64,000 nucleotides of DNA from Candidatus Nyctobacter psychrophilus (lineage in GTDB: Bacteria; Vulcanimicrobiota; Vulcanimicrobiia; Vulcanimicrobiales; Vulcanimicrobiaceae): positions 1 to 64,000 of the forward strand of contig JACRTY010000004.1 in NCBI GenBank assembly GCA_014305025.1, written 5' to 3'. A program made the position numbers and the translations under genes. Below the pieces are notes generated by a model. It was given only the letters and a program-made list of their open reading frames with translations, was not told the DNA's origin and did no database searches. Below are positions 1 through 8,696 of this stretch, one piece after another (positions within the stretch are counted from its first letter, which is position 1; each line of letters starts with the position of its first letter).

Positions 1-591
1 CAATTATGGCGCGATGAATCGGCCGCCGGTAAGGTTTTCAAATGGCTTGACACGGAGAGATCGAGTCGCCCATAATCCACCGCTCGGCTCGGGGGAACGC
101 GGCCAAGGCGGTTCTGGTAGGGGGTGAACGCGTAAAAGCGTTGCGGCCATGAGGTTCGCGAACCTTTCCGGCAACGGCATTGCGACGGAAAGCGCGAGCG
201 GCAGCGTTTGTCGCACCGAGGGCAAGCTAATGCCGGCCGCCGCCGTTCGAGGGCCATCGTTGCCGTCAAGATCGTGATGCGATAGCTATCCCGAGGGCAC
301 GGGCGCCAAAGCAAGGAACGACTTTCTGAAAGCCGAACATCCTCTAACATCCCTTTGACGATCCCATGACGATCCCAAAGAGATGTCAGCGCGTGCACGG
401 GTTGAAGACTTGTGCCGGTTTGCGTGCTCTTCGTCGTCACTCAATGGATGGTTCCGGTACGCGCGTTTGTTCGTAAAGTCTTGTGCGCACGGAGCCTTCG
501 CACGCATGACGTCGGTCTGGCCGACGTCGGCGGAATCGCCCCAGACACGCTGCCCGCATCGCGGCGCGACGCCGTGTCGCTTGTGCCGGCT
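1..591. other. no gene supported at left edge
   Basis: I see no convincing gene in this stretch. Several open frames cross it on both strands, but their translations are arginine/serine/proline-rich and show no domain, no hydrophobic pattern and no good ribosome binding site. It lies downstream of the PAP2 phosphatase gene, which is transcribed towards it, so it may hold a terminator or degraded sequence, but no clear hairpin with a T tract is visible. Confidence 0.4.
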
Positions 592-1194
592 TCAAACCCG
601 GATGATGTGGAGCGCGGTTGCGATCCCGAGCGTCGCGCACGACCAGCCGCCGCCGAACAGGACGCCGCCGATGACGTCGGTTGCAAAGTGCGCGCCGAGC
701 ACCAAACGCGACCAGGGAATGCCGACGATGCAAACGCTCAGCGCGACGTCGATTCCGATTCCAAGCGGCCCATGGAGCGCCGGCGCGCGTTGCGCCAAAA
801 AGAGTAATTCGCCGAACATGACGATGGCCGTGGTCGCATGGCCGCTCGGAAACGAGAGGTCGGGTTCATGGTACAGGAGCCAACCTTCGGGTCGCGTACG
901 CCTGAATAGCCGCTTGCAGCCGTTGACGATCGCCTGCGAGGCCGCTTGCGAGCCGAGCAGCCAAAACACCGGCGCGACGTGCATGTGCGCCTCGACGACG
1001 ATCGAAGCTGCCAAGAGCGTTATGGCCACAATCGCCCACCAGCGGCCGAGCGCCGTAAAGACGGCCGCTATCGGCGTACCGGCGCCGCGCAGCGCAACGG
1101 CCGCAACGTCGAGCGGCGTCGGCGGGAACCGCGCAACGCGCAGACCCAGCGCGACGAACGCCGCAAAGAAGGTTAGCGCGAACAGCCACCACAC
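592..1194 (-). CDS. PAP2-family membrane phosphatase
   Basis: A 200-residue integral membrane protein of the type 2 phosphatidic acid phosphatase family, which removes phosphate from lipid phosphates or isoprenyl pyrophosphates at the membrane. The three PAP2 signatures are present in order: a K-x6-RP motif near residue 90 (KRLFRRTRP), PSGH near residue 115, and SR-x5-H-x3-D near residue 160 (SRLVLGAHFATDV), with hydrophobic helices between them. The start is the ATG that begins directly with a membrane segment. The next gene upstream is a lipid kinase on the same strand only 16 bp away, so the two probably form a lipid-phosphate operon. The exact substrate cannot be read from sequence. Confidence 0.85.
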   Translation of the reverse strand: MWWLFALTFFAAFVALGLRVARFPPTPLDVAAVALRGAGTPIAAVFTALGRWWAIVAITLLAASIVVEAHMHVAPVFWLLGSQAASQAIVNGCKRLFRRTRPEGWLLYHEPDLSFPSGHATTAIVMFGELLFLAQRAPALHGPLGIGIDVALSVCIVGIPWSRLVLGAHFATDVIGGVLFGGGWSCATLGIATALHIIRV

Positions 1195-1210
1195 GGGCTA
1201 TGCGACGAGT

Positions 1211-2098
1211 CTAGGAAGCGTCGGCGAACGTGGCGGGCACGAAGACGCGCAGTGCGCGGCGCGCGACTCCGTAGCGCACCGGCGTCGAGCCGTAGTGGCT
1301 GCCGTCGATGCTCACGCGCTGCTTAGGCTTCGCCTTGATGGCGATCTCGCTCGTACGCAGAGAGATTGCATCACGCAGATGCTCTTGCAAACCCAAGCCC
1401 AGCGCAACGTACATCGTGGCAACGTCCACGTGTGAGAGACCACTGGTCGTAAAGACGGTCAGCTTGCCGTCCCCAATGCTGGCATCGGCCGTGATTGGTT
1501 TCGTACCAAAATAACGGCCGCTGGCAATGACGATCTGATGCGTCGGAAACTCCATCCTGCGGCCATCGAACCGGAGTCGAGCGCGGAAGGCGCGATGGCG
1601 GAGGAACGGCGCGATCCCGCCCACGACGTAGGTCAGCGGACCGAGGAGCGGCTTGAGCGCGTGGGGCGCCGCATTGGCCACCTCGGCCGAGAGCCCGATC
1701 ACCGAAAAATTGGCGAAGTGCGTGTCGTCCACCATCCCGAGGTCGACCTGGGCGACGCGGCCGCGCGCGATCACGTCGACGGCTTCAGCAAGAGTCTCCG
1801 GTATGGTCAGCGTCTTCGCAAAACTGTTGCCCGTCCCCAGCGGCAAGACACCGAGCACCGTTTCGCTTCGAGCCAGCACGTCGACGATCGTCGTCATCGA
1901 ACCGTCCCCGCCGGCGAGCAAGATGCTCTCGGCCCCAGCGTTGAGCGCCCGTTTGGCGCAGCGCTTCAGCGCCTGATGATCCGTGACGATATCGAATGCT
2001 GTTACTCGTATGTCGCGCTCGGCGAGCAGCTTGCGCAGTTCGGCGATGTGACTGCGGGCGCCGCTCGAATGTTCGTTGACGATGACCGTAGTTTCCAA
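1211..2098 (-). CDS. diacylglycerol kinase family lipid kinase
   Basis: A lipid kinase of the DagK/YegS type that phosphorylates diacylglycerol or a related lipid. The nucleotide-binding motif GGDGS lies near residue 60 and is followed by the typical LPLGTGNSFAK segment; the C-terminal half is the beta-rich lipid-binding domain. The frame is open further upstream into the NUDIX gene, but that part is not family-like. The family N-terminus (VIVNEHSSG, equivalent to the usual VIvNP.sG) begins right after a TTG at 2098, which I take as the start, 11 bp after the NUDIX stop. It lies between a NUDIX hydrolase and a PAP2 phosphatase, which suggests coupled phospholipid recycling. Confidence 0.85.
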   Translation of the reverse strand: METTVIVNEHSSGARSHIAELRKLLAERDIRVTAFDIVTDHQALKRCAKRALNAGAESILLAGGDGSMTTIVDVLARSETVLGVLPLGTGNSFAKTLTIPETLAEAVDVIARGRVAQVDLGMVDDTHFANFSVIGLSAEVANAAPHALKPLLGPLTYVVGGIAPFLRHRAFRARLRFDGRRMEFPTHQIVIASGRYFGTKPITADASIGDGKLTVFTTSGLSHVDVATMYVALGLGLQEHLRDAISLRTSEIAIKAKPKQRVSIDGSHYGSTPVRYGVARRALRVFVPATFADAS

Positions 2099-2106
2099 CG
2101 AGGCCG

Positions 2107-2661
2107 CTATGCCCGCGCGGGCTTGGTTCCAACCGCCGTAGCCGCCGCGAGAGCTTGACACGTCGGATAGCGCCGTAGCAGCGCGTGCATGATGCGCGCC
2201 GTCGCTCCCCACACATGGACGCCGCCGTGGTCGAACAGCCACGAACGAACCGCTCGCATCTCGCCGGCCACGGCGACGCGTTCCCTTCCGAGGTGGAGTG
2301 CGCCCGGTGCGTACAGCGCAGGAAGCGGAATCTCGTGGACGCTTTGCGTTTCGGCCGGATCCGGCGTAAAGGCAAGGGGCGGTTCGAGCGTCGCCACGAA
2401 CGGCGCGATCGTGACGGAGCGCGCGAGCGTCACGACGTCGTCGAGGCGTGCGGCGATGGCGGCCCGCTCACGAGGGATGCCGAGTTCTTCTTCAAACTCG
2501 CGCAGAGCCGTCGTTTGCGGATCCCGGTCGGCGGCGTCGACGAGGCCGCCCGGAAAGGCGATTTGATCGGGGTTGCGGCGCAAATGGACTGCTCGCCGCA
2601 CGACGATTAACGTCGGCTCCGAACGGAGCACGATTGGAACGACGACGGCGGCAAAGAGCAT
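2107..2661 (-). CDS. NUDIX hydrolase, CoA pyrophosphatase-like
   Basis: A 184-residue NUDIX hydrolase. The FPGG...ALREFEEELGI segment (residues about 40-65) is the NUDIX box in the variant found in the CoA pyrophosphatase (YeaB/NUDT7) group, which splits CoA and acyl-CoA into 4'-phosphopantetheine and 3',5'-ADP. Length fits that group. It starts at an ATG facing the DUF3810 gene, so the 52 bp between them must hold divergent promoters. It is the first gene of a minus-strand set with the lipid kinase and PAP2 phosphatase. Substrate assignment rests on the motif spacing only. Confidence 0.8.
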   Translation of the reverse strand: MLFAAVVVPIVLRSEPTLIVVRRAVHLRRNPDQIAFPGGLVDAADRDPQTTALREFEEELGIPRERAAIAARLDDVVTLARSVTIAPFVATLEPPLAFTPDPAETQSVHEIPLPALYAPGALHLGRERVAVAGEMRAVRSWLFDHGGVHVWGATARIMHALLRRYPTCQALAAATAVGTKPARA

Positions 2662-2713
2662 GGTCCCGCCTTCTCCGAAAGGGAAGGCGCGGCTGCCGGG
2701 GTAGCGTGGTCGC

Positions 2714-3775
2714 GTGCGGTTTCCCCCGTATCTCTTCGATGCGGCGGCGCTTGCTGCGGCGTACCTGCTCGCGTTGCTGCGACCGTCGCCCGCCTGGATC
2801 GAACGCTACTACGCCAACGGCGCCTATCCGCTCATTGACCGCGCCATCCGCGGCGCCACGGGGCCCGTCCCAATCTGCGTCGGGGACGTGCTGCTGGCGT
2901 TCGCGCTCATCGGCGGCGGGGTGTACTGGTATTCCATGCTGGCACGCGGTCGCGGTCGCGGGGGCCGAACGGCGCGGGCGGCGCTACGAACGCTCGCCGT
3001 GCTGGCGGTTATTTTCGTGTGGTTCGAGGTCGCGTGGGCGCTCGATTATTCCCGCATTCCGCTGGCGGACAAGATCATCGTCCACGAGCGGCGCACCGAC
3101 GCACGTTCGGTCGATGCCCTGGCCGACCGCGTCGTCGACGAGCTTTCCAAAGCGGCGCGGCCGGCGCATCGCGAGCACCACCATGCCGGCGATTTCGTGC
3201 CGGCGCTGGAGCCGTCGTTTCAAGCGACGATTCGCCGTTTGGGCGATGTCGCGGCCTATGCCCCACCGCGCGTAAAACCGACGGTGCTGCAGCCATTCTT
3301 CACGATGAGCGGGACGTCCGGCTTTACCGATCCTTGGACGCACGAAGTCAACGTTGACGCTCGCGCTTTCTTTTACGAGCGCCCGATGTATTATGCGCAC
3401 GAATGGGCGCACATCGCGGGCTTCACCGATGAAGCGGAAGCCAACTTCATTTCGGCGCTCGCTTGCACACGCTCGCATGACCCGTTGGCGATCTATTCGG
3501 GCTGGATGCTCGTCTGGTTCAATCTGCCGCAGAACGTGCACGTGTCGCATCGGATGACGCGTCTGGCGTACAACGACATCATGGCGGTGCGGGCGCGTTA
3601 CCTCGCGCACGTCAACCGCAACGTCGCAGCCGCGTCACGCACCGCCTACGATCGCTATTTGAAGTCGAACCACGTCGAGGCCGGCTTCGCCAGCTACGGA
3701 CTGTTCATTAGATGGATGACGGGCGCCGACTTCGACGCATCGGGTCTACCGAAGGTGAAGCCGACGCCCCGTTAG
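2714..3775 (+). CDS. DUF3810 family membrane protein, putative zinc protease
   Basis: A 353-residue protein starting at GTG. Three hydrophobic helices occupy roughly residues 5-20, 55-78 and 95-115; the rest is probably extracytoplasmic. Near residue 230 it has an HEWAH sequence, an HExxH zinc-binding pattern, followed by ...GFTDEAEANF, whose acidic residues could be the third ligand. This layout matches the DUF3810 family. A metallopeptidase role is inferred from the motif; no substrate is known to me. It is transcribed alone, divergently from the NUDIX gene. Confidence 0.75.
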   Translation: MRFPPYLFDAAALAAAYLLALLRPSPAWIERYYANGAYPLIDRAIRGATGPVPICVGDVLLAFALIGGGVYWYSMLARGRGRGGRTARAALRTLAVLAVIFVWFEVAWALDYSRIPLADKIIVHERRTDARSVDALADRVVDELSKAARPAHREHHHAGDFVPALEPSFQATIRRLGDVAAYAPPRVKPTVLQPFFTMSGTSGFTDPWTHEVNVDARAFFYERPMYYAHEWAHIAGFTDEAEANFISALACTRSHDPLAIYSGWMLVWFNLPQNVHVSHRMTRLAYNDIMAVRARYLAHVNRNVAAASRTAYDRYLKSNHVEAGFASYGLFIRWMTGADFDASGLPKVKPTPR

Positions 3776-3783
3776 GGTCGTGC

Positions 3784-3942
3784 TTAGACGCGGGCGCCGC
3801 GCCCGGTTACGAGATTATAAATCAGGAGGATGACGGCGACGACGATCGCGATGTGGATCAAGCCGCCGAGATGCGCCAGAAAGAAGCCGAAGATCCAAAA
3901 CAGGAACAGTATGACGATGATTGCCCACAGAATTCCGGCCAT
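3784..3942 (-). CDS. lmo0937-type small membrane protein
   Basis: A 52-residue protein, MAGILWAIIVILFLFWIFGF to ...YNLVTGRGARV, made almost entirely of two hydrophobic helices with a short HLGG turn between them. This is the layout of the lmo0937/DUF5670 family of tiny bacterial membrane proteins, often linked to envelope stress. A good ribosome binding site (AAAGGGG) precedes the ATG by about 6 bases. It is convergent with the DUF3810 gene. Function unknown. Confidence 0.8.
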   Translation of the reverse strand: MAGILWAIIVILFLFWIFGFFLAHLGGLIHIAIVVAVILLIYNLVTGRGARV

Positions 3943-4073
3943 TCGAACCCCTTTTTACGAATGCTAGGTAAGCAAGTGTTGTTGTTCACTGTATCCAACG
4001 GAGGGGCATTCTAACCTCGCGCACCGGGCGGGGCGTTCCCACGCCGCTTCCGCGAGCGGGGTACGGTACCACC

Positions 4074-4262
4074 ATGAGCGCCCAACGCAACCCTGACCCA
4101 ACCGGCACGGGCCTCGGTCCGGAGCCTGATGTCGATCAGCCAGGCGACGATGACGCGGCCGACCCCGATGCCGTTGCCGACCCCGACGATCCCAGCCTGA
4201 CCGAATACGATAAGACGGTCGCCGACTCGTTCCCCGCGAGCGATCCGCCGGCGCAGCCGTGA
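4074..4262 (+). CDS. small acidic protein with SFPASDPP tail
   Basis: A 62-residue, strongly acidic, Asp/Pro-rich protein with no membrane segment. Its C-terminus reads YDKTVADSFPASDPPAQP. The [D/E]SFPASDPP tail recurs in small uncharacterised proteins of many proteobacteria and other high-GC bacteria, which supports this as a true gene despite its composition. The start is an ATG with weak upstream purines. Function unknown; probably disordered. Confidence 0.65.
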   Translation: MSAQRNPDPTGTGLGPEPDVDQPGDDDAADPDAVADPDDPSLTEYDKTVADSFPASDPPAQP

Positions 4263-4271
4263 CCCGGCGCC

Positions 4272-5075
4272 TTACTGGGGCGAATACGCGCCCGATGATG
4301 CTCGACGATACACCGTCGTCTTGAAGCCCGCGCCGGCGGCCCAATCGATGACGGCGAAGCCTGCCGGTTCCCGCCGGACTCCGAAGATGCGGCGCTCGAA
4401 GAGTTCGGGCACCGATTGAGGCGCGGTGCTCGGGGCGCTCATGGCGAGCGCGTGGCGCCAGCGCCTGATTTTGACCGTATGGATGTGGCCGCAAATGACG
4501 CGGCCGATTTGCGGGGCGGCATCGATCAGTTTCCGCAGACGCGAGGCGCCGCGAAAACCGAACACGTCGAGATAGTGCAGCCCGGAGCGAAACGGTGGCT
4601 GATGCATGGCCAGGATCGTCGGATGCTGTGGCGCTTCCGCGAGCCGGGCGGCGAGCCACGCGAGGTTCTCGTCATCGATGTGAGCGCCGGGCCGCCCCGG
4701 ACGCGTCACATCGAGCCCGATCAGGCGGACCTTGAAGCCGTCGTACGAGAAGCGAATCGTCTCGTCGTGCGAACCTCCGAAGGTCGCCGGCTCAAGGGTC
4801 GCGCGTAAATGCTCGCGGTCGTCGTGATTACCCGGAACGACGACGTAGGGTATCGGCAGCGCCGACATGATCTCCGCGAAGTGCTCGTATTCCCGCCGCT
4901 TGCCACCGTCGACGAGGTCGCCGGTGACGATGGCATAGTCGGGCGCCGGCTGGAGCGCTGCCGCGCAGGTCAGCGCGTCGCGCAGATAGGCAGCGGTGTC
5001 GATGCCGGAGCGCCGATCGCGCCGTACGATGTGCGTGTCGGTGAGATGCAGCACGCGGCAGTGCGTTGAGGTCAA
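4272..5075 (-). CDS. calcineurin-like metallophosphoesterase (CpdA-like)
   Basis: A 267-residue binuclear metallophosphoesterase. The metal-binding motifs appear in order: DTHIV near residue 12 (usual D-x-H), GDLVDGG near residue 52, GNHDD near residue 82, then MHQPP near 165 and GHIHT near 205. The arrangement is that of the cyclic-nucleotide phosphodiesterase CpdA group, but such enzymes act on many phosphoesters. The start is a TTG that overlaps the stop of the alpha/beta hydrolase as TTGA, so the two are probably translationally coupled. A GTG seven codons later is an alternative. Confidence 0.82.
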   Translation of the reverse strand: MTSTHCRVLHLTDTHIVRRDRRSGIDTAAYLRDALTCAAALQPAPDYAIVTGDLVDGGKRREYEHFAEIMSALPIPYVVVPGNHDDREHLRATLEPATFGGSHDETIRFSYDGFKVRLIGLDVTRPGRPGAHIDDENLAWLAARLAEAPQHPTILAMHQPPFRSGLHYLDVFGFRGASRLRKLIDAAPQIGRVICGHIHTVKIRRWRHALAMSAPSTAPQSVPELFERRIFGVRREPAGFAVIDWAAGAGFKTTVYRRASSGAYSPQ

Positions 5076-5854
5076 AGCGAGGCGAGGAACGCTTCGATGC
5101 GCTCGGCGATGGTTTTCGGCGCTTCGAGCGGAACGTAATGGCCCGCGTCGGCCACGATGTCGAGACGGCTGCCGGCAATCACGTCGGCAACGCGCGAACG
5201 AACCCAGGTGGGCGTCATCGGACGGTCCTCGGCCGGCGCGATCACCAAGGTCGGCGTAGCGATCGTGCGCGCTTCATCTTCGAACGCTAGGCGTGACCAG
5301 GAATCGAAACTCTCCAGCGCCGCGCGCGGGGACGCCGTAGCCGCCGCCGCACGTAAGAGTGCGGTCACGTGGGCGGGCGGTTCGCGATGCGTCAATTTGG
5401 CAAGCCACGCATTGGTGTTTTCGACGTTGCCCACCGTCGCCCGAAACATTGCTTCGAGCCGGGGCGAAAACTCCGGGCCGCGCGCCGCCACGGGGGCAAT
5501 CAGCACCAGCCCCTCAACGGCGTCGGGACGATCGATGGCAAAGCGCTGCGCGATGGCCGCGCCCATTGAATGTCCGATGACGACGAGTGGATCGAGATCG
5601 AGCGCGGCGAGCAGAGCGGAGAGGTCGTTCGCCAACGTCTCGACCGTATAGGGACCCGGCGCTGCCCGCGAACCGGCGAAGCCGCGCAGGTCGACCGCGA
5701 TCGTGCGCCGGCGCTGCGCCAGTTCGTCGAGTACGAGCGTCCAAATTGCACCGGCGCCGAGCCAGCCGTGCAGAAAGAGGAGCGGCATGTCGCCGTGCGG
5801 GCCGCGATCGAGATAGGTGAGCGTTGCTCCGTCGGAGGCGCGGTACGTCGGCAG
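5072..5854 (-). CDS. alpha/beta hydrolase, possibly CTG-initiated
   Basis: An alpha/beta-fold hydrolase of about 260 residues. The oxyanion segment LFLHGWLG, the nucleophile elbow GHSMG (serine near residue 105) and the terminal DAGHYVPLEAP with the catalytic histidine are clear; the acid should be the Asp in APAEDRP. The first ATG (5788) would begin right at the HG motif and cut off the first strand. The in-frame residues upstream (RASDGATLTYLDRGPHGD) match the normal N-terminus of the family. No ATG, GTG or TTG lies between them and the recQ stop at 5864, so I propose CTG at 5854. The frame is the same as recQ. Substrate unknown. Confidence 0.75.
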   Translation of the reverse strand: MPTYRASDGATLTYLDRGPHGDMPLLFLHGWLGAGAIWTLVLDELAQRRRTIAVDLRGFAGSRAAPGPYTVETLANDLSALLAALDLDPLVVIGHSMGAAIAQRFAIDRPDAVEGLVLIAPVAARGPEFSPRLEAMFRATVGNVENTNAWLAKLTHREPPAHVTALLRAAAATASPRAALESFDSWSRLAFEDEARTIATPTLVIAPAEDRPMTPTWVRSRVADVIAGSRLDIVADAGHYVPLEAPKTIAERIEAFLASL

Positions 5855-5863
5855 CCGCGCCGT

Positions 5864-7783
5864 CTACTCGTCGCGGCTCGTTGCCGCGCGGTCGCGATAG
5901 GCGGCGATCGCGGCGAGAAACGTCTCGCCGAAGTCCGCCAGCTTCTTGTCGCCGACGCCGGGAATGCGCCGTAATTCGCCGGCATTGGCGGGAACGTCAC
6001 GGGCCATGGCGCGCAGCGCCGTGTCGGGAAAGATGACGTACGCCGGAACGTCGCGCTCGTCGGCGACGCGGCGGCGCACCGTGCGCAATTCCTCGAAGAG
6101 CGCACCGTCGATGCCGCCGTCGCCGTCGCCCTCGCCGTTTTGCGCGCGTGACGTCGTCGATGCCCGTTTTTTCCCACCGCCCAATGCTTGCGGCCCGGAG
6201 GTCATCAAGACCGTCGCGCGTTCCAGCAGCGTGCGGCGGCCGGAATCGGTGAGTTCAAGGGTGCTGCGCAGACCCGGCGTCTGACGCAGAAGGCCGAGGC
6301 GCACGAGTTCGCGGCCGATCGCCAGCCAGCGGTCGCGCGCGACGTCCTTGCCGATTCCGAACGTGGTCAGCGCGTCGTGATTCCAAGCGAGGACGTTCTG
6401 CGTCGCTTTGCCGATCAGAACGTCGACGAGGTGATGCAGCCCCACGGAAAAGCCGCCCGCCGCGCGCACGCGAACGACGTTGGAAAGAAACTTCTGGGCC
6501 GGCACCGTGCCGTCGTACCGCAGGCGCGGCGTCCGGCAATTGTCGCAGCCGTCGCAGGGTTGCCGCTCGAGCATTTCACCGAAATGTCCAAGCAACACGC
6601 TGCGCCGACAGTCGGCGGTTTCGGCGTAGTGCCGCATTAGCCGGAGGCCGGCCAACGCATGCGCGCGTTCGCGCTCTTCTTTTTCGTCGATGAAGGCCAA
6701 CTGCTTCGCGACGTCGGCGGCGCTGTAGAACAGCAGACAATCGGCCGGCAAACCGTCGCGCCCGGCGCGTCCCGTCTCTTGATAATAGCCTTCGAGATTT
6801 TTCGGCAGATCGTAGTGCACGACATAGCGGACGTTCGGCTTGTCGATGCCCATCCCGAACGCAATCGTCGCGCACATGACCCGCGCATCGTCGCGCCGGA
6901 AGCGCTCTTGGTTGTAAGCCCGCGCGGCGGGCTCGAGTCCGGCGTGATAGGGCAGCGCCGCGATGCCGGCGGCGCGCAATTTGTCGCTCAGGCTTTCGGC
7001 TTGCCGGCGGCTGGCGACGTACACGATCCCGCTTTCCTTGCTCCGTTCGCGCACGAAACGCAACAACGTCGCGAAGGTGTCACCCTTGGGCAGCACGCGG
7101 TAAAGGAGGTTGGGGCGATCGAAACTTGCAACGTAGCACCGCGGATCGCGCAGCCCGAGCAAGGTGACGATGTCGCGCCGCACGCGCTCGGTCGCGGTGG
7201 CCGTCAAGGCCAAGACCGGAATCCCGGGAAAAGCCGTGCGCAACGTCGCCAGGCGGCGGTAATCCGGCCGGAAATCGTGGCCCCACTCGCTGATGCAGTG
7301 TGCTTCATCGATGGCAAGCCGCGCCACGCCGAGACGTTGCAGATCGTCGAGCGCATGCGGCAGCGCGAGCCGTTCGGGCGCAAGGTAGAGGAGCCGATAG
7401 GCGCCGGCTTCGAGGCCGCGCAGACGCGCGCGGGCGTCGCTCCAGTCCAAGGTCGAGTTGAGGTAGGTCGCCGGAATACCGGAGGCCGTGAGGGCGTCGA
7501 CCTGATCCTTCATCAGCGCAATCAGGGGAGAGACGACGATGGTGAGGCCGCTGCCCATGACCGCCGGCAATTGGAAACAGAGCGACTTCCCGCCGCCGGT
7601 CGGCAGCAGCGCGAAGACGTCGCGCCCGCCGAGCACGTCGTCGACGATTTCCCGCTGCAGCGGCCGGAACGCGTCGAACCCGAAATGGTGCTTGAGCGCC
7701 GTGCTCGGGTCGGCGTCGAAGAGGGTCGCCACGGAACAAGGGGATTCGCGGCCGGCGGGCGCCCTCATGCGCGGCTGGGTCAT
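5864..7783 (-). CDS. recQ: ATP-dependent DNA helicase RecQ
   Basis: A 639-residue RecQ helicase that unwinds DNA 3' to 5' in recombination and repair. Visible in order: motif 0 FRPLQREIV near residue 40, Walker A LPTGGGKSLCFQLP near 60, DEAHCISEWGHDFRP near 160, the TATAT motif, and QETGRAGRDGLPADC (motif VI) near 335. The RecQ zinc cluster (CRRSVLLGHFGE...CDGCDNC) lies near 390-420. A winged-helix region and a C-terminal HRDC domain (IPGVGDKKLADFGE) end the protein. The ATG at 7783 is used here; ATG 7768 or a GTG closer to TLFDADPS are alternatives. Divergent from the Crp/Fnr gene. Confidence 0.95.
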   Translation of the reverse strand: MTQPRMRAPAGRESPCSVATLFDADPSTALKHHFGFDAFRPLQREIVDDVLGGRDVFALLPTGGGKSLCFQLPAVMGSGLTIVVSPLIALMKDQVDALTASGIPATYLNSTLDWSDARARLRGLEAGAYRLLYLAPERLALPHALDDLQRLGVARLAIDEAHCISEWGHDFRPDYRRLATLRTAFPGIPVLALTATATERVRRDIVTLLGLRDPRCYVASFDRPNLLYRVLPKGDTFATLLRFVRERSKESGIVYVASRRQAESLSDKLRAAGIAALPYHAGLEPAARAYNQERFRRDDARVMCATIAFGMGIDKPNVRYVVHYDLPKNLEGYYQETGRAGRDGLPADCLLFYSAADVAKQLAFIDEKEERERAHALAGLRLMRHYAETADCRRSVLLGHFGEMLERQPCDGCDNCRTPRLRYDGTVPAQKFLSNVVRVRAAGGFSVGLHHLVDVLIGKATQNVLAWNHDALTTFGIGKDVARDRWLAIGRELVRLGLLRQTPGLRSTLELTDSGRRTLLERATVLMTSGPQALGGGKKRASTTSRAQNGEGDGDGGIDGALFEELRTVRRRVADERDVPAYVIFPDTALRAMARDVPANAGELRRIPGVGDKKLADFGETFLAAIAAYRDRAATSRDE

Positions 7784-7855
7784 GCCGGTCCATCACGACG
7801 AGGGCCGTTTTCCAAAGTGCTTGATTCTGGGAAGTTCCCTGCCGATACCCCCACT

Positions 7856-8575
7856 ATGATCATCCCCCGGCACAGGGACGACGGATCGACGCGTACGATC
7901 GGTCTCGAATCGCTGCGTACCGTCCCGCTGTTTCGCGACTTTGAGCCGGCCGAGCTTTCCGAAGTAGCGCAGCTGATCACGACGCGCCGCTTCACAAAGC
8001 ATCACACGATCTTCCGTGAGGGCGAGCCGGGACAGACGTTTTATCTGATCATGTCGGGCTCGGTCGCCATCTTCCGCATCGCACCCGACGGTCGCGAGAC
8101 GATTCTCTCCATTCTGAAGGAGCGGGATTTTTTCGGCGAGATGAGCGTCTTCGACACCGCCGTGCGCGCCGCCAGCGTGCGCACCTTGACCGACGTCGAA
8201 GTGGGCGCGATCGAACGCGCCGATTTCTTAGCGCTCATCGACCGCAGCCCGCGCATCGGCCGGCTGCTCGTCATTGCGCTCTCCGATCGCCTGCGCGCCG
8301 CCAATGCGATGATCTCGTCGAGTGCGTCGCAGGACATCCGCTCGCGGCTCGCCGCCCTGCTGCTCAACCTCATGACCGGCTTTGGTGAGAGCGTCCCGAC
8401 GGGAACGCGCATCTCACTACGCTTGACCAATCAAGAGATGGCGAACATGATCGGCACGACCCGAGAAACGGTCAACCGCACCCTCAACCGCTTTTGGGAC
8501 GAACGCCTGATCGACATGCGCACCGCCCACGTGATCATCGTGGATGCGGAAAAGCTCCGCGGAATGGTGCCGTAG
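7856..8575 (+). CDS. Crp/Fnr family transcriptional regulator
   Basis: A 239-residue regulator. Residues about 25-140 form a cyclic-nucleotide-binding-type beta roll (FREGEPGQTFYLIMSG, then FFGEMSVFD, then RAASVRTLTD). Residues about 165-230 form a Crp-type helix-turn-helix (LTNQEMANMIGTTRETVNRTL). No FNR-type cysteine cluster is present, so it is not an iron-sulfur oxygen sensor. Whether it binds a nucleotide cannot be told. The start is the ATG at 7856, 72 bp from divergent recQ; no Shine-Dalgarno sequence is visible, so the mRNA may be leaderless or near so. Confidence 0.9.
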   Translation: MIIPRHRDDGSTRTIGLESLRTVPLFRDFEPAELSEVAQLITTRRFTKHHTIFREGEPGQTFYLIMSGSVAIFRIAPDGRETILSILKERDFFGEMSVFDTAVRAASVRTLTDVEVGAIERADFLALIDRSPRIGRLLVIALSDRLRAANAMISSSASQDIRSRLAALLLNLMTGFGESVPTGTRISLRLTNQEMANMIGTTRETVNRTLNRFWDERLIDMRTAHVIIVDAEKLRGMVP

Positions 8576-8696
8576 CGCGAACTGCGTATTCCGCGAATCG
8601 CATCGTCACTCGCGCTGAAACCGACTGCCTCGACCGAAAGTTCGACATCGTGTAGTATGCCATGCGCCCCCGGGGGCCGTGGCGAAAAGGAGCGCT

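Noticed and set aside
6659-7855. Long open frame upstream of and in frame with the Crp/Fnr gene, which could suggest a 638-residue protein
   Set aside because: The extra N-terminal part is antisense to recQ and its translation shows no domain. The ATG at 7856 gives a normal Crp/Fnr length.
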